Under the pieces are notes generated by a model, which had not been told where the DNA came from, ran no database searches, and saw nothing but the letters and a program-made list of their open reading frames with translations. From positions 1,612,001 through 1,676,000 of the forward strand of contig NZ_PGFH01000001.1 of assembly GCF_002797685.1 (NCBI RefSeq): a stretch of 64,000 nt of DNA, in the 5' to 3' direction. The DNA is from Salinibacterium amurskyense. Its GTDB lineage: Bacteria; Actinomycetota; Actinomycetes; Actinomycetales; Microbacteriaceae. A program made the translations under genes and the position numbers. Below are positions 1 to 10,438 of the stretch, one piece after another (within the stretch, counting starts at the first letter, position 1; each line of letters opens with the position of its first letter).

Positions 1-1
1 C

Positions 2-112
2 CGGTGGCCGACTGCCACGAAAAAGTACGAGCGAGCAACCGCCATCGTCGCGGATGATCCCGCCTCGCAGTGGGACGCGCAAAGTCGTGGAATCGACCCG
101 ACAGAGCGCTAA
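2..112 (+). CDS. Trp biosynthesis-associated membrane protein, C-terminal fragment
   Basis: Only the last 36 codons lie in the window, reading in frame from base 2 to a TAA at 110-112. The tail is polar and ends with SQWDAQSRGIDPTER, which resembles the cytoplasmic tail of the multi-pass membrane protein that sits between trpE and trpC in Microbacteriaceae and relatives. The family has no established biochemical role; its link to tryptophan synthesis rests on gene position. The assignment depends on that tail and on the trp genes that follow, because the membrane part is outside the window. Confidence 0.6.
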   Translation, partial: RWPTATKKYERATAIVADDPASQWDAQSRGIDPTER

Positions 113-123
113 TTGGCAACGCC

Positions 124-146
124 GAGCGGCTTACTCCCGCTACAAT
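124..146 (+). promoter_or_regulatory. Possible internal promoter and small dyad before the HGxxPAAW gene and trpCBA
   Basis: TACAAT at 141-146 is a good actinobacterial -10 hexamer and would start RNA near 153, about 20 nt before the ATG at 173. The nearest -35-like box, TTGGCA at 113-118, is 22 nt away, which is too far. A short inverted repeat, AGCGG (124-128) with CCGCT (136-140), abuts the -10 and could be a repressor site. A Trp-specific role is not shown. Confidence 0.35.
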
Positions 147-172
147 TTAGGATCAGCAAAGAATGGAGCCTG

Positions 173-403
173 ATGAGTACTGATAATGACCCCGGCCACG
201 GAAACTCCCCGGCGGCATGGACCGCTGTAGTGATCATGTTGGTCGCGTTCACGATCGGAACGCTCGCTTTCTGGTTCAACATCGCGTGGCTTGTCTTCGC
301 GTCGGCCGGACTGGTTGTCGTTGGGCTGATCGTCGGCCAGGTGCTCAAGCGCCTCGGCTATGGTGTGGGTGGCGACAAGCTCACCCCCAAGACGCACAGC
401 TAG
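173..403 (+). CDS. HGxxPAAW-motif small membrane protein
   Basis: A 76-residue protein with a short polar N-terminus, the motif HGNSPAAW at about residues 8-15, two hydrophobic segments (about 15-37 and 40-60) and a basic polar tail. The motif and the place directly before trpC define a conserved actinobacterial family of unknown function. The ATG at 173 is preceded by GGAG at 165-168; an upstream in-frame ATG at 113 lacks such a site. The TAG stop lies one base before the GTG of trpC, so the two are probably translationally coupled. A role in tryptophan transport or enzyme anchoring would be a guess from position only. Confidence 0.8.
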   Translation: MSTDNDPGHGNSPAAWTAVVIMLVAFTIGTLAFWFNIAWLVFASAGLVVVGLIVGQVLKRLGYGVGGDKLTPKTHS

Positions 404-404
404 A

Positions 405-1175
405 GTGCTCTCCGATTTAGTTGACGGCGCTCTCGAAGACGCCGCCGTCCGTCGTGAGTCTGTCAGTCTCGCCGCTGTAGAGCGCGCTGCGGCTGACGCT
501 GCTCCGGCGCTGGATGCTCTTGAAGCGCTGTCTCCTCGCGAGCGTGTGCATATCATCGCTGAAATCAAGCGATCGAGTCCGTCTCGCGGTGCCCTCGCGG
601 AGATCACTGATCCTGCGTCGCTCGCCACCTCGTATCAAACCGGGGGCGCGAGCGCGATTAGCGTGCTCACCGAACAGCGCCGCTTCGGCGGTTCGCTCGA
701 TGACCTCATGACGGTGAAGTCTGTAGTGCGGCTTCCCGTGTTGCGTAAGGACTTCATCGCCGAGCCTTATCAAGTGTTTGAGGCTCGTGCCGCCGGTGCT
801 GACCTCGTTCTTTTGATCGTTGCGGCGCTGGATCAACCCACATTGACCACGCTCTACAACCTCATCGTGCAGCTCGGTATGACTCCGCTGGTGGAAACAC
901 ACTCAGCAGAGGAAGTTTCTCGAGCCCTCGACGTGGGAGCGAGCCTCGTGGGAGTCAACGCTCGCAACTTGAGCACGTTTGAACTTGACCAAAATCTGTT
1001 CGGCGAACTCGCTGACCAGATTCCTAGCGGAGTCATCCGCATCGCAGAGTCGGCAGTGAAAACCGCCGCAGACGTTGCGCATTACCGCAACGCGGGAGCG
1101 GATGTCGTTCTCGTGGGCGAAGCTCTCGTCACGGGCGACCCGATCGCCACTTTGCAAGACTTTTTGGACTGCTAA
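405..1175 (+). CDS. trpC: Indole-3-glycerol phosphate synthase
   Basis: TrpC closes the indole ring: it converts carboxyphenylamino-deoxyribulose phosphate to indole-3-glycerol phosphate in the cytoplasm. The 256-residue length is normal for a monofunctional enzyme with a (beta/alpha)8 barrel. The hallmark [11 protein letters not shown] lies at about residues 50-60 and holds the catalytic Glu and Lys, and LVGVNARNL further on is also typical. I chose the GTG at 405 because it gives the usual N-terminus [13 protein letters not shown]; an upstream ATG at 360 would add a non-conserved stretch inside the previous gene. The stop overlaps trpB by one base (TAATG). Confidence 0.96.
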   Translation: MLSDLVDGALEDAAVRRESVSLAAVERAAADAAPALDALEALSPRERVHIIAEIKRSSPSRGALAEITDPASLATSYQTGGASAISVLTEQRRFGGSLDDLMTVKSVVRLPVLRKDFIAEPYQVFEARAAGADLVLLIVAALDQPTLTTLYNLIVQLGMTPLVETHSAEEVSRALDVGASLVGVNARNLSTFELDQNLFGELADQIPSGVIRIAESAVKTAADVAHYRNAGADVVLVGEALVTGDPIATLQDFLDC

Positions 1176-2392
1176 TGCTGAAAGATGAACTGGGCCCCTA
1201 CTTCGGTGAGTTCGGCGGGCGATTCGTTCCAGAATCGCTCATTGCTGCGCTCGATGAGTTGGATGCCGCTTACAACGAAGCCAAGAACGATCCGGAGTTT
1301 GCTGCTGAGCTTGCTGAGCTCCACGCGAGTTACACGGGCCGTCCTTCGATCATCACTGAGGTACCGCGTTTTGCGGAACACGCCGGTGGCGCTCGGATCA
1401 TCCTCAAGCGTGAAGATCTCAACCACACGGGTTCGCACAAGATCAATAACGTTCTCGGCCAGGCGCTGCTCGCCCGCCGATTGGGTAAGACACGTCTGAT
1501 TGCGGAGACCGGCGCCGGACAACACGGTGTAGCCACGGCCACTGCAGCTGCCCTCTTCGGAATGTCGTGCGTCGTGTACATGGGCGAGGTCGACACTGAG
1601 CGCCAAGCGCTCAACGTTGCGCGCATGCGCCTCCTCGGGGCAGAAGTCATCCCCGTTACGGCAGGCTCGCGCACGCTGAAGGACGCGATCAACGAGGGAC
1701 TGCGCGACTGGGTCGCCAACGTTGAAGACAGCCACTACCTCATGGGCACCGTTGCCGGCCCTCATCCTTTCCCCGTCATGGTGCGCGACTTCCACCGTGT
1801 CATCGGTGATGAGGCGCGCAAACAAGTTCTCGAACTCACCGGAGCACTACCAACCGCAGTCGCCGCGTGCGTGGGTGGCGGTAGCAACGCGATGGGAATC
1901 TTCCACGCCTTCCTCGACGACACCGACGTGGCCCTCTACGGCTATGAAGCAGCCGGGGAAGGGCACTTGACCGAGCGTCACGCTGCCACGCTTACCAAGG
2001 GACGCCCCGGCGTTCTGCACGGTGCTCGCAGCTACATGCTGCAGGACGACGAAGGTCAGACCGTTGAATCGCATTCGATCTCGGCAGGGCTCGACTACCC
2101 CGGAGTGGGCCCCGAACACTCTTGGCTCAAGGACATCGGCCGCGCCAACTACGAACCGATCACCGATGCCGAAGCGATGGAGGCTCTGCGACTGTTGAGC
2201 CGCACCGAGGGAATCATCCCCGCTATTGAGTCTGCGCACGCCTTGGCCGGAGCGATCAAGCTCGGCAAGCAGTTGGGCCCAGAATCGGTCATCCTCGTGA
2301 ACCTCAGCGGTCGCGGAGACAAAGACATGGAAACAGCGGCCGAGTATTTTGAACTGATTGATTCAGCCGAAGCCAACAAGGCAGGGGAGTAG
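1175..2392 (+). CDS. trpB: Tryptophan synthase beta chain
   Basis: TrpB condenses indole with L-serine to give tryptophan, using pyridoxal phosphate. The 405-residue length is standard. The Schiff-base lysine is in HTGSHKINN (Lys about 89), and the phosphate-binding loop GGGSNAMG follows near residue 230. The N-terminus [14 protein letters not shown] is typical of TrpB1 rather than the TrpB2 paralogue. Its ATG overlaps the trpC stop and its own stop is two bases before trpA, as expected for the alpha2-beta2 complex that channels indole. Confidence 0.98.
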   Translation: MLKDELGPYFGEFGGRFVPESLIAALDELDAAYNEAKNDPEFAAELAELHASYTGRPSIITEVPRFAEHAGGARIILKREDLNHTGSHKINNVLGQALLARRLGKTRLIAETGAGQHGVATATAAALFGMSCVVYMGEVDTERQALNVARMRLLGAEVIPVTAGSRTLKDAINEGLRDWVANVEDSHYLMGTVAGPHPFPVMVRDFHRVIGDEARKQVLELTGALPTAVAACVGGGSNAMGIFHAFLDDTDVALYGYEAAGEGHLTERHAATLTKGRPGVLHGARSYMLQDDEGQTVESHSISAGLDYPGVGPEHSWLKDIGRANYEPITDAEAMEALRLLSRTEGIIPAIESAHALAGAIKLGKQLGPESVILVNLSGRGDKDMETAAEYFELIDSAEANKAGE

Positions 2393-2394
2393 CC

Positions 2395-3177
2395 GTGAGC
2401 GCAGTAGAAGCGGCGATTGCTCGCGCCAACGCGGAACGTGGCGGAGCCCTCATCGGTTACTTGCCCGTCGGTTTTCCGACCGTTGCCGAGAGTATCGAGG
2501 CGGCAGTCGCAATGGCGGAGAACGGCGTCGATGTTATTGAACTCGGCCTGCCGTACTCTGACCCGGTTATGGACGGTCCCGCAATCCAGAAGGCAACGCA
2601 GACCGCGCTGTCGAACGGTTTTCGCCTTCAAGACGGCTTCGATGCGGTTCGCGAGATTACCTCTCGAGTTTCGGCGCCGGTTGTTCTGATGAGCTACTGG
2701 AACCCGATCATGCAGTACGGCGTTGATCGTTTCGCCGATGAGCTCAAGGCTGCCGGCGGGTCCGGAATCATTACTCCTGACCTCGTGAGCGACGAAGCGG
2801 TTGACTGGATCGCTGCATCCGAGCGAACAGGTCTCGACCGAGTGTTCCTCGCGGCTCCGTCGTCGAGCGACGCGCGCCTCGTTCGTGCGGTCGAAGCGAG
2901 CACCGGGTTTGTGTACGCCGTCTCCACGATGGGAATTACGGGCGCACGTTCCGACGTCGACGCTGCAGCCAAGACTCTCGTGGCACGTCTGCGTGAAGCT
3001 GGCTCCACCAGCGCCTGCGTTGGTCTAGGTATCTCTACTGCCGAACAGGTCCGTGAGGTCCTCACCTACGCCGACGGTGCGATTGTCGGTTCAGTGTTCG
3101 TCAGTGCTTTGTCGACCGGTGGGGTGGATGCTGTCGCGAAGACTGCAGCGTCACTCGCGACCGGTACTCTTGCTTAG
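2395..3177 (+). CDS. trpA: Tryptophan synthase alpha chain
   Basis: TrpA cleaves indole-3-glycerol phosphate to indole and glyceraldehyde-3-phosphate, passing indole to TrpB. The 260-residue barrel carries both catalytic acids: Glu about 49 in VIELGLPYSDP and Asp about 60 in VMDGPAIQ. Translation begins with GTG, with GGGGAG upstream inside the end of trpB. It is the last tryptophan gene here, and lgt follows only about 25 bases later without a visible terminator, so lgt may be co-transcribed. Confidence 0.97.
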   Translation: MSAVEAAIARANAERGGALIGYLPVGFPTVAESIEAAVAMAENGVDVIELGLPYSDPVMDGPAIQKATQTALSNGFRLQDGFDAVREITSRVSAPVVLMSYWNPIMQYGVDRFADELKAAGGSGIITPDLVSDEAVDWIAASERTGLDRVFLAAPSSSDARLVRAVEASTGFVYAVSTMGITGARSDVDAAAKTLVARLREAGSTSACVGLGISTAEQVREVLTYADGAIVGSVFVSALSTGGVDAVAKTAASLATGTLA

Positions 3178-3201
3178 TCGCAGTCCAGAAAGGTGACCTC
3201 C

Positions 3202-4260
3202 TTGTCATTAGTGCCCCTCAGTATCCCGAGCCCACCTGACTCGTGGTCGACGCTTGTTACGATCCCGTTCGATCAGTGGTTCAGTGCTGTCGGCCTCGAC
3301 TTCGGTCAAGCAGTCCAGATTCACACGTACGCGATTTGCATCCTGCTGGGAATCATCGCGGCGACGATGCTCACCGAACGTCGCCTCACACGTCACGGCG
3401 CCGAACCCGGAATCGTCATTGACATCATCATCTGGGCGGTGCCGCTCGGTCTCGTCGGTGCCCGCCTGTACCACGTCGCGACTCACCCCGGCGATTACTT
3501 CTACGACGGGGCAGACCCGTGGGAGATCATCCGCATCTGGAACGGTGGCAACGCCATCTTCGGGTCGCTCATCGGTGGCGCTGTTGGTGCCTACATCGGA
3601 GCCCGCATCACGGGGATCCGTTTCTGGAGCTTTGCGGATGCTCTGGCTCCCGCCATGCTTTTGGCTCAGGCCATTGGTCGCCTCGGTAACTACTTCAACC
3701 AGGAGCTCTTCGGGCAGCCGACGGCATTGCCGTGGGGCCTGCAGATCGATGCCGGCAACTCCGCTATTCCGGTGGGGCTTCCCGCCGACACGCTGTTCCA
3801 CCCGACGTTCCTCTACGAAATGATCTGGAATGTCGTGGGCATCGTGTTCCTGCTCACCATGGAGCGCCAGTACGGCTTCGTCAAGAAGCACGTTCTCGGT
3901 CTTAACCTTCCCGTCTTCGCGCCCACCGGTCCGGTCCGTTTGCAGTGGGGCAAGGTCTGGGCGCTGTACATGATGTGGTACGGAATCGGCCGAGTGTGGT
4001 TTGAGTCGATTCGCATCGACCCCAGCGAAGTGATTCTCGGGCTGCGCGTGAATGTCTGGGGCGCCCTGTTGACTGTTGCTCTCGGTATCGTGCTCTTCAT
4101 CATCCAGTCACGTCGACACGTAGGCGCCGAAAAGACGGCCTACGTTGACGGACACACGTGGTCTGCCGATGGTGTTGTAAACTCCGAAGATCGTTATTCC
4201 GAGCATGACATTGTCGTCAACGCTGTCGAGGAGTCCGCTCCTGTCGTAGCTTCGAAATAG
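3202..4260 (+). CDS. lgt: Prolipoprotein diacylglyceryl transferase
   Basis: Lgt moves a diacylglyceryl group from phosphatidylglycerol to the cysteine of the lipobox in prolipoproteins, the first step of lipoprotein maturation at the membrane. The sequence has about seven hydrophobic segments and the family signatures GARLYHV, GGNAIFGSLIGG and RLGNYFNQELFG. I prefer the TTG at 3202 because AGAAAGG (3187-3193) then sits at good Shine-Dalgarno distance; a GTG at 3193 would overlap that site, so the start is uncertain by three codons. The acidic tail of about 50 residues after the last membrane segment is variable in actinobacteria. Confidence 0.93.
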   Translation: MSLVPLSIPSPPDSWSTLVTIPFDQWFSAVGLDFGQAVQIHTYAICILLGIIAATMLTERRLTRHGAEPGIVIDIIIWAVPLGLVGARLYHVATHPGDYFYDGADPWEIIRIWNGGNAIFGSLIGGAVGAYIGARITGIRFWSFADALAPAMLLAQAIGRLGNYFNQELFGQPTALPWGLQIDAGNSAIPVGLPADTLFHPTFLYEMIWNVVGIVFLLTMERQYGFVKKHVLGLNLPVFAPTGPVRLQWGKVWALYMMWYGIGRVWFESIRIDPSEVILGLRVNVWGALLTVALGIVLFIIQSRRHVGAEKTAYVDGHTWSADGVVNSEDRYSEHDIVVNAVEESAPVVASK

Positions 4261-4284
4261 TCCGCCACAAGCGGTCGCACACCC

Positions 4285-4303
4285 TCAGGCCCGAATCAGG
4301 CCC
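4285..4303 (+). repeat. Direct repeat TCAGGCCC in the lgt-gltB spacer
   Basis: TCAGGCCC occurs at 4285-4292 and again at 4296-4303, 11 bases apart, about one helical turn. It lies just upstream of the imperfect dyad before gltB. A regulator binding the same face of the helix is possible, but chance is not excluded at this length. Confidence 0.3.
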
Positions 4304-4312
4304 TGAAAATTG

Positions 4313-4327
4313 TCTCTGGGCCATAGA
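4313..4327 (+). promoter_or_regulatory. Imperfect dyad TCTCTGG-G-CCATAGA upstream of gltBD
   Basis: The two seven-base arms match at six positions. The outer TCT...AGA with CTNT/ATAG resembles half-sites of AmtR, the TetR-type nitrogen repressor that controls gltBD in Corynebacterium. A possible -10 (TAATAC, 4346-4351) lies downstream. The link to AmtR is inference from motif likeness and gene function; the core spacing differs from the classical box. Confidence 0.3.
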
Positions 4328-4367
4328 AGTCCCTCTCCGCACCAGTAATACGTGAGGACGGTACGGC

Positions 4368-7300
4368 ATGGCTGTTACCCCACCCTTTGAACGCTTTGGA
4401 TCGATCCCTGCAGCACAGGGGATGTACGACCCAACAAACGAGAAAGATGCCTGCGGGCTCGCCATGGTGGCGACGCTGCGTGGCACGCCCGGGCACGACA
4501 TTATTGCGACCGCCCTCGAGGCGCTGCGTAATCTCGAACACCGTGGCGCAGTCGGTTCCGACGCCGGTACCGGTGACGGTGCTGGCATCATGCTCCAAAT
4601 TCCGGATGCGTTTTTCCGCGACGTCGTAGAGTTCGAGCTGCCTACCGAGGGTCGCTACGCCGCCGGCATCGCGTTCTTGCCCCTCGACAGCGCAGCGCGC
4701 GCCGAGGTGAAAGAGGGCATCGAGAAGCTCGCTGAAGAAGAGGACCTCACCGTTCTCGGCTGGCGCGACGTTCCGATCCAGCCGGGAGAGCTTGGCTCGC
4801 TGGCTCGCGGCGCTATGCCCGCGTTCGAACAACTCTTCCTGCAGTCGAAGCGAGTCGATCTCAAGGGAACGCTTCGCGGCATTCACCTTGATCGCCAGAC
4901 GTATCGCCTGCGTAAGCGCGCCGAGCGCGAGCTTCACGTGTACTTCCCGTCGTTGTCGTGTCGCACGATCACCTATAAGGGAATGGTTACGACGCTTCAG
5001 CTCGAGCCGTTCTACCCTGACCTGTCAGACGAGCGCTTCGCGTCCAAGCTCGCGCTTGTTCACTCGCGCTATTCCACAAACACGTTCCCGTCCTGGCCGC
5101 TTGCGCAGCCGTTCCGCATGGTCGCTCACAACGGCGAGATCAACACCGTGCAGGGAAACCGCAACTGGATGCGCGCCCGTCAGTCTCAGCTCGAGTCCGC
5201 GGTCTTTGGTGACATCAAGGACATCCTTCCGGTCAACACTCCGGGTGCCAGCGACTCGGCTTCGTTCGATGAGGTTGTCGAACTGCTCAACTTGGCTGGT
5301 CGTTCATTGCCGCACGCCATGATGATGATGGTTCCCGAAGCGTACGAAAACCAGACCGATACCGATCCGCGTCGTCGTGCCTTCTACGAGTACCACTCGA
5401 TGCTCATGGAACCGTGGGATGGTCCTGCCGCCCTTGTCTTCACCGACGGCTCTCTCGTGGGTGCCACTCTCGACCGCAACGGACTTCGCCCCGGACGTTA
5501 CTTGGTGACGGATGACGGTCTCGTTGTTCTCGCGAGCGAGATCGGCGTCTTCGACGTCGAACCGACGAAGGTTGTTCGTAAGGGACGTCTCCGCCCCGGC
5601 AAGATGTTCCTCGTTGACACGGCCGCTGGTCGCCTGATCGAAGATGACGAAATCAAGGCAGAGCTCGCTGCATCGCAGCCCTGGGCTGAGTGGCTCGAGA
5701 GCGGTCGAATTGCCCTCGAAGAGCTTCCTGAGCGCGAGCACATCGTGCACACACCCGCGTCGGTCACTCGTCGTCAGCGCACCTTCGGTTACACCGAGGA
5801 AGAAGTGCGCATCCTCATCGAGCCCATGTCGCGGCTCGGCGCCGAGCCGTTGGGTGCCATGGGGTCGGATACTCCGATTGCCGTGCTCTCACAGCGCCCA
5901 CGGCTGCTCTTCGACTACTTCACTCAGCAGTTCGCGCAGGTCACAAACCCGCCGCTCGACTCCATTCGAGAGGCTGTCGTTACCTCCATGGCGCTGGGCA
6001 TCGGTCCGCAGCGCAATCTGCTGAACGCAACGCCGGAACACGCCAAGCAAGTCGCGCTGCCGTTCCCCGTGATCGACAACGACGAGCTCGCCAAGATCCA
6101 GCACATCGAACCGCACCCCGGAAGTCGTCTTTCGACGACGATCAAGGGGCTGTACCGCGTTGATGCTGGCCCCTCCGCAATGGAATCCCGGCTCGCCGAG
6201 ATGTGCGCCGAAGCCGATGCTGCTATTGCCGCCGGCGCAGAGTTCATCGTTCTCTCTGACCGTGACTCGAACAAGGACCTTGCTCCTATTCCGTCCTTGC
6301 TCATGCTCGCTACCGTGCACCACCACCTCATTCGTCAGCAAGAGCGGATGAAGGTAGGCATGATCGTCGAGGCTGGTGACGTTCGGGAAGTTCACCACGT
6401 CGCACTGCTCGTCGGTTATGGTGCTTCCGCCATCAACCCCTACCTCGCTATGGAGTCCGCGGAAGAACTCGTCCGCAATGGCACCATCACCGGACTCACG
6501 CCTGAGAAGGCTGTTCGCAACCTCATCACTGCGCTCGGTAAGGGCGTACTCAAGATCATGTCCAAGATGGGCATCTCAGTGGTGAGCTCCTATGCGGGTG
6601 CCCAAGCTTTCGAAGCTGTCGGCCTCTCGCAGGCGTTCGTTGACCAGTACTTCACCGGCACCAAGAGCATCCTTGGCGGTATCGGGCTCGATGTCATCGC
6701 TCGTGAAAATGCAGAGCGTCACATTGCTGCGTACCCCGAAGACCGGGCGCCTACGGTCCACGAGCGCCTGAACACGGGTGGCGAGTACCAATGGCGCCGT
6801 GAAGGTCCGCCGCATCTCTTCAACCCCGAAACAGTGTTCAAGCTGCAGCACGCTACGCGTAACCGGCGTTACGACATCTTCCGGGAGTACACCTCCAAGG
6901 TTGATGAGCAGGCCGAAAACTTGATGACTTTGCGTGGCCTCTTTAAGTTCAAGAAGGATGAGCGTACGCCTATCTCGATTGACGAGGTCGAGCCAGTATC
7001 GAGCATCGTCAAGCGCTTCAGCACGGGGGCGATGAGCTACGGCTCCATCAGTAAGGAAGCCCACGAGACCCTGGCTATCGCGATGAACCAACTCGGTGCG
7101 CGTTCCAACACGGGTGAGGGTGGCGAAGACGTCGACCGTCTTCTCGACCCGACCCGTCGCAGTGCCATCAAGCAGGTAGCTTCTGGCCGCTTCGGCGTCA
7201 CGAGCATGTACTTGACGCACGCCGATGACATCCAAATCAAGATGGCTCAGGGAGCAAAACCCGGTGAAGGTGGGCAACTACCTGCTGGCAAGGTGTACCC

Positions 7301-8942
7301 GTGGATCGCTCGAACGCGCCACGGTACTCCCGGTGTCGGCCTGATTTCGCCGCCGCCTCACCACGACATTTACTCGATCGAAGACCTCAAGCAATTGATC
7401 TTCGATCTCAAGCGCTCGAATCCCTCGGCGCGCGTCCACGTCAAGCTCGTAAGCCAGAAGGGCATTGGCGCGGTTGCTGCCGGCGTCACGAAGGCTAAGG
7501 CGGATGTTGTCTTGGTCTCCGGTCACGATGGCGGTACCGGCGCGAGCCCACTGAACTCGCTCAAGCACGCGGGCACGCCCTGGGAGATCGGTTTGGCTGA
7601 GACCCAGCAGACGCTCATGCTCAACGGCATGCGCGACCGCGTCGTGGTTCAGGTAGACGGCCAAATGAAGACTGGTCGCGATGTCATCATCGGCGCGCTT
7701 TTGGGCGCTGAAGAGTATGGCTTCGCTACGGCCCCTCTCGTTGTGTCGGGTTGTATCCTGATGCGCGTCTGTCACCTCGACACGTGCCCCGTTGGCGTCG
7801 CGACTCAGAATCCCGAGTTGCGGGAGCGCTTCACCGGCAAGCCTGAATTCGTCGTGAACTTCTTCGAGTTCTTGGCTCAAGAAGTGCGCGAATACCTTGC
7901 AGAGCTTGGCTTCCGCACGCTTGAAGAAGCGATCGGCCACAGCGAACTGCTGGATGTGGACCGTGCCGTTTCGCACTGGAAGACTGACGGCCTCGACTTG
8001 TCGCCGGTATTCGACGGTCCCGAGTTCAGTGACTCTGAGCCTCGTACGCATGCCGCCGAGCAGGATCACGAACTCGCTGAGCACTTCGACCAACAGCTCA
8101 TTCAGTTGAGCAAGGCCGCTTTAGAGAACAAGGAGCCGGTCGAGATTGATCTGGCTGTTCGCAACACCGATCGAGCGGTCGGAACGATGCTGGGTCACGA
8201 AGTAACTCGCCGCCATGGCGAGCACGGATTGCCCGCGGATACGATCTCGATCACACTGCACGGTTCTGCCGGTCAGTCCCTGGCCGCGTTCGTCCCCGCC
8301 GGCATCTCGATCAAGCTCTATGGTGACAGCAACGACTACGTCGGTAAGGGATTGTCGGGCGGCTCGGTTGTCGTGCGCCCTGACCTCACCAGCGTGTTCG
8401 CTGCGGAGAAGAACGTCATCGCCGGAAACGTCATCGGTTACGGTGCCACCAGCGGAAGCATCTTCATCCGCGGCAAAGTCGGTGAGCGCTTCATGGTGCG
8501 AAACTCAGGCGCTACCGCAGTTGCCGAAGGCGTCGGCGACCACGCGCTCGAGTACATGACGGGCGGGCTGGTGCTGATCCTTGGTGTCACTGGCCGCAAC
8601 CTAGGTGCGGGAATGTCAGGCGGTACCGCTTACATCCACCAGCTTCGCGAGGAACGTGTCAACGGTGACTCCCTGAGTTCAGGGGAGCTCATGTTGAGCG
8701 GCCTCGGCAGCGCCGATATTGAAATCGTCAAGGATCTCCTCGAACGTCATCTCGAAGAGACCGGGTCAGTAGTTGCCGAAAGCATGCTGGCCGATATGGA
8801 TGCCACGGCAGCCCAATTCACGAAGGTTACGCCTCGTGATTACGCGGCCGTCATTCAGACTCGAGAGACTGCATTAGCCGAGGGACTCGACCCCGACGGG
8901 GACGTTACCTGGGCACGAATTAGGGAGGTTACCGGTGGCTGA
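4368..8942 (+). CDS. gltB: Glutamate synthase (NADPH) large subunit
   Basis: GltB is the GOGAT alpha subunit: it releases ammonia from glutamine and transfers it to 2-oxoglutarate, making two glutamates. The 1524 residues show the usual order: a class II glutamine amidotransferase domain whose nucleophile should be Cys29 in KDACGLAM, exposed after removal of a short propeptide; a central domain; an FMN barrel near residues 870-1200; the 3Fe-4S cysteines in [12 protein letters not shown] near 1127; and a C-terminal glycine-rich beta-helix. The ATG at 4368 has GAGGACG upstream. The stop overlaps gltD by eight bases, matching a tight alpha-beta complex. Confidence 0.98.
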   Translation: MAVTPPFERFGSIPAAQGMYDPTNEKDACGLAMVATLRGTPGHDIIATALEALRNLEHRGAVGSDAGTGDGAGIMLQIPDAFFRDVVEFELPTEGRYAAGIAFLPLDSAARAEVKEGIEKLAEEEDLTVLGWRDVPIQPGELGSLARGAMPAFEQLFLQSKRVDLKGTLRGIHLDRQTYRLRKRAERELHVYFPSLSCRTITYKGMVTTLQLEPFYPDLSDERFASKLALVHSRYSTNTFPSWPLAQPFRMVAHNGEINTVQGNRNWMRARQSQLESAVFGDIKDILPVNTPGASDSASFDEVVELLNLAGRSLPHAMMMMVPEAYENQTDTDPRRRAFYEYHSMLMEPWDGPAALVFTDGSLVGATLDRNGLRPGRYLVTDDGLVVLASEIGVFDVEPTKVVRKGRLRPGKMFLVDTAAGRLIEDDEIKAELAASQPWAEWLESGRIALEELPEREHIVHTPASVTRRQRTFGYTEEEVRILIEPMSRLGAEPLGAMGSDTPIAVLSQRPRLLFDYFTQQFAQVTNPPLDSIREAVVTSMALGIGPQRNLLNATPEHAKQVALPFPVIDNDELAKIQHIEPHPGSRLSTTIKGLYRVDAGPSAMESRLAEMCAEADAAIAAGAEFIVLSDRDSNKDLAPIPSLLMLATVHHHLIRQQERMKVGMIVEAGDVREVHHVALLVGYGASAINPYLAMESAEELVRNGTITGLTPEKAVRNLITALGKGVLKIMSKMGISVVSSYAGAQAFEAVGLSQAFVDQYFTGTKSILGGIGLDVIARENAERHIAAYPEDRAPTVHERLNTGGEYQWRREGPPHLFNPETVFKLQHATRNRRYDIFREYTSKVDEQAENLMTLRGLFKFKKDERTPISIDEVEPVSSIVKRFSTGAMSYGSISKEAHETLAIAMNQLGARSNTGEGGEDVDRLLDPTRRSAIKQVASGRFGVTSMYLTHADDIQIKMAQGAKPGEGGQLPAGKVYPWIARTRHGTPGVGLISPPPHHDIYSIEDLKQLIFDLKRSNPSARVHVKLVSQKGIGAVAAGVTKAKADVVLVSGHDGGTGASPLNSLKHAGTPWEIGLAETQQTLMLNGMRDRVVVQVDGQMKTGRDVIIGALLGAEEYGFATAPLVVSGCILMRVCHLDTCPVGVATQNPELRERFTGKPEFVVNFFEFLAQEVREYLAELGFRTLEEAIGHSELLDVDRAVSHWKTDGLDLSPVFDGPEFSDSEPRTHAAEQDHELAEHFDQQLIQLSKAALENKEPVEIDLAVRNTDRAVGTMLGHEVTRRHGEHGLPADTISITLHGSAGQSLAAFVPAGISIKLYGDSNDYVGKGLSGGSVVVRPDLTSVFAAEKNVIAGNVIGYGATSGSIFIRGKVGERFMVRNSGATAVAEGVGDHALEYMTGGLVLILGVTGRNLGAGMSGGTAYIHQLREERVNGDSLSSGELMLSGLGSADIEIVKDLLERHLEETGSVVAESMLADMDATAAQFTKVTPRDYAAVIQTRETALAEGLDPDGDVTWARIREVTGG

Positions 8943-10392
8943 TCCCAAGGGATTCCTCAAGGTTCAAGAGCGCGAGCTTCCGAAGCGGCGCCCCGTCAGT
9001 CTCCGACTGATGGATTACAAAGAGGTCTATGAGCAGCAAGAGTCGGGGCAGTTGGCTCGGCAGGCTGGTCGTTGTATGGACTGTGGCGTGCCGTTCTGTC
9101 ATCAGGGGTGCCCGCTTGGCAACCTGATTCCGGAGTGGAACGACCTCATGCGCCGCGGCGAAAGCGCCGAAGCAATCGAGCGTCTCCATGCCACTAACAA
9201 CTTCCCGGAGTTCACGGGACGTTTGTGCCCGGCACCATGCGAGAGCTCGTGCGTGCTGGGAATCAACCAGCCGGCAGTCACGATCAAGCAAATCGAAGTC
9301 TCGATCATCGATCAGGCCTTCGCCGACGGTAACGTCACGCCCCACCCGCCCGGACGCTTGACGGGCAAGACCGTTGCCGTTGTCGGCTCGGGCCCCGCGG
9401 GGCTCGCTGCCGCTCAACAGCTCACTCGCGCCGGCCACACCGTCGCTGTTTTCGAGCGCGAAGACCGTATCGGCGGATTGCTGCGCTACGGAATTCCAGA
9501 CTTCAAGATGGAGAAGCGCCACATCGAGTCGCGCCTCGCTCAAATGCAGGCAGAGGGAACGCGTTTCCGCGCCGGCGTCAACATCGGAGTCGACATCTCG
9601 TGGAGCGATCTCCGCTCACGTTATGACGCTGTCGTGGTTGCTACCGGCGCAACCGTGCCCCGCGATCTGCCGATTCCGGGACGTAACGCCCTTGGCGTCC
9701 ACTTCGCCATGGAATACCTCGTTCAGTCCAACCGCGCAGTCGCGGGCGACTCCGTGAGCGAACAGGTAACGGCTGAGGGCAAGCACGTCGTTGTTCTTGG
9801 TGGTGGAGACACGGGGGCTGACTGCATCGGCACCGCTCACCGTCAGGGTGCGCTCTCTGTCACGAACCTTGCGATTGGTGTTCAGCCTCCGAGCGAGCGC
9901 CCCGAACACCAGCCCTGGCCGCTCACGCCGACGCTTTTCGAGGTCTCAAGCGCCCACGAAGAGGGTGGCGAACGCCAGTACTTGGCGTCCACCGTTGAGT
10001 TCTTGACGAACTCGGTTGGCGAAGTGCGCGCTATTCGTGTTGCCGAAACTGAGTTCGTTGACGGTCGTCGTGTACCAAAGGTAGGCACCGAGCGCGAGAT
10101 CCCTGCGGATCTCGTTCTGCTGGCTCTCGGGTTCACCGGGCCCGAAACTGACACTCTCGACAAGCAGCTTCCGCTCGAGGCTGACAACCGTGGCAACCTC
10201 ACCCGCGACGACAACTACGAAAGTGGAACGCCCGGCGTTTACGTCGTAGGAGATGCCGGGCGTGGCCAGTCGCTGATTGTATGGGCGATCGCTGAAGGTC
10301 GGGCTGCGGCATCCGCCGTTGATCGCTACCTTGAGGGGGAGACGCAATTGCCGTTCCCCGTTCGCCCGAATGATCGCGGTATGACGCTCTAA
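8935..10392 (+). CDS. gltD: Glutamate synthase (NADPH) small subunit
   Basis: GltD is the beta subunit that takes electrons from NADPH through FAD and passes them via Fe-S clusters to GltB. The 485 residues start with a cysteine-rich 4Fe-4S domain ([13 protein letters not shown] near residue 48, then CPAPCESSC near 98). An FAD-binding GSGPAG follows near 152 and an NADPH-binding GGGDTGAD near 289. It begins with GTG and overlaps gltB, so translation is coupled. After its TAA the same frame stays open for nine more His-rich codons (see the repeat at 10398). Confidence 0.97.
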   Translation: MADPKGFLKVQERELPKRRPVSLRLMDYKEVYEQQESGQLARQAGRCMDCGVPFCHQGCPLGNLIPEWNDLMRRGESAEAIERLHATNNFPEFTGRLCPAPCESSCVLGINQPAVTIKQIEVSIIDQAFADGNVTPHPPGRLTGKTVAVVGSGPAGLAAAQQLTRAGHTVAVFEREDRIGGLLRYGIPDFKMEKRHIESRLAQMQAEGTRFRAGVNIGVDISWSDLRSRYDAVVVATGATVPRDLPIPGRNALGVHFAMEYLVQSNRAVAGDSVSEQVTAEGKHVVVLGGGDTGADCIGTAHRQGALSVTNLAIGVQPPSERPEHQPWPLTPTLFEVSSAHEEGGERQYLASTVEFLTNSVGEVRAIRVAETEFVDGRRVPKVGTEREIPADLVLLALGFTGPETDTLDKQLPLEADNRGNLTRDDNYESGTPGVYVVGDAGRGQSLIVWAIAEGRAAASAVDRYLEGETQLPFPVRPNDRGMTL

Positions 10393-10397
10393 GAGTT

Positions 10398-10421
10398 CCA
10401 CCACCACTACCACCACCACTA
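10398..10421 (+). repeat. Two-copy 12-bp tandem repeat CCACCACCACTA after gltD
   Basis: The unit occurs twice with no mismatch in the 46-base gltD-pyk spacer. Read in the gltD frame directly after its TAA, the stretch from 10393 gives Glu-Phe-His3-Tyr-His3 followed by another TAA at 10423-10425. The simplest origin is slippage duplication. It resembles a His-tag only by chance: nothing else suggests vector sequence. Confidence 0.85.
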
Positions 10422-10438
10422 ACCCGTCAAAGGAAGAT

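Noticed and set aside
113-405. Trp attenuator or leader peptide
   Set aside because: No run of Trp codons with alternative hairpins is seen, and this is the middle of the operon; any attenuator would be upstream of trpE, outside the window.
10393-10425. His-tag or vector contamination after gltD
   Set aside because: The six His codons are split by Tyr, the DNA is a 12-bp natural-looking tandem repeat, and flanking sequence is continuous chromosome with a proper pyk ribosome site.
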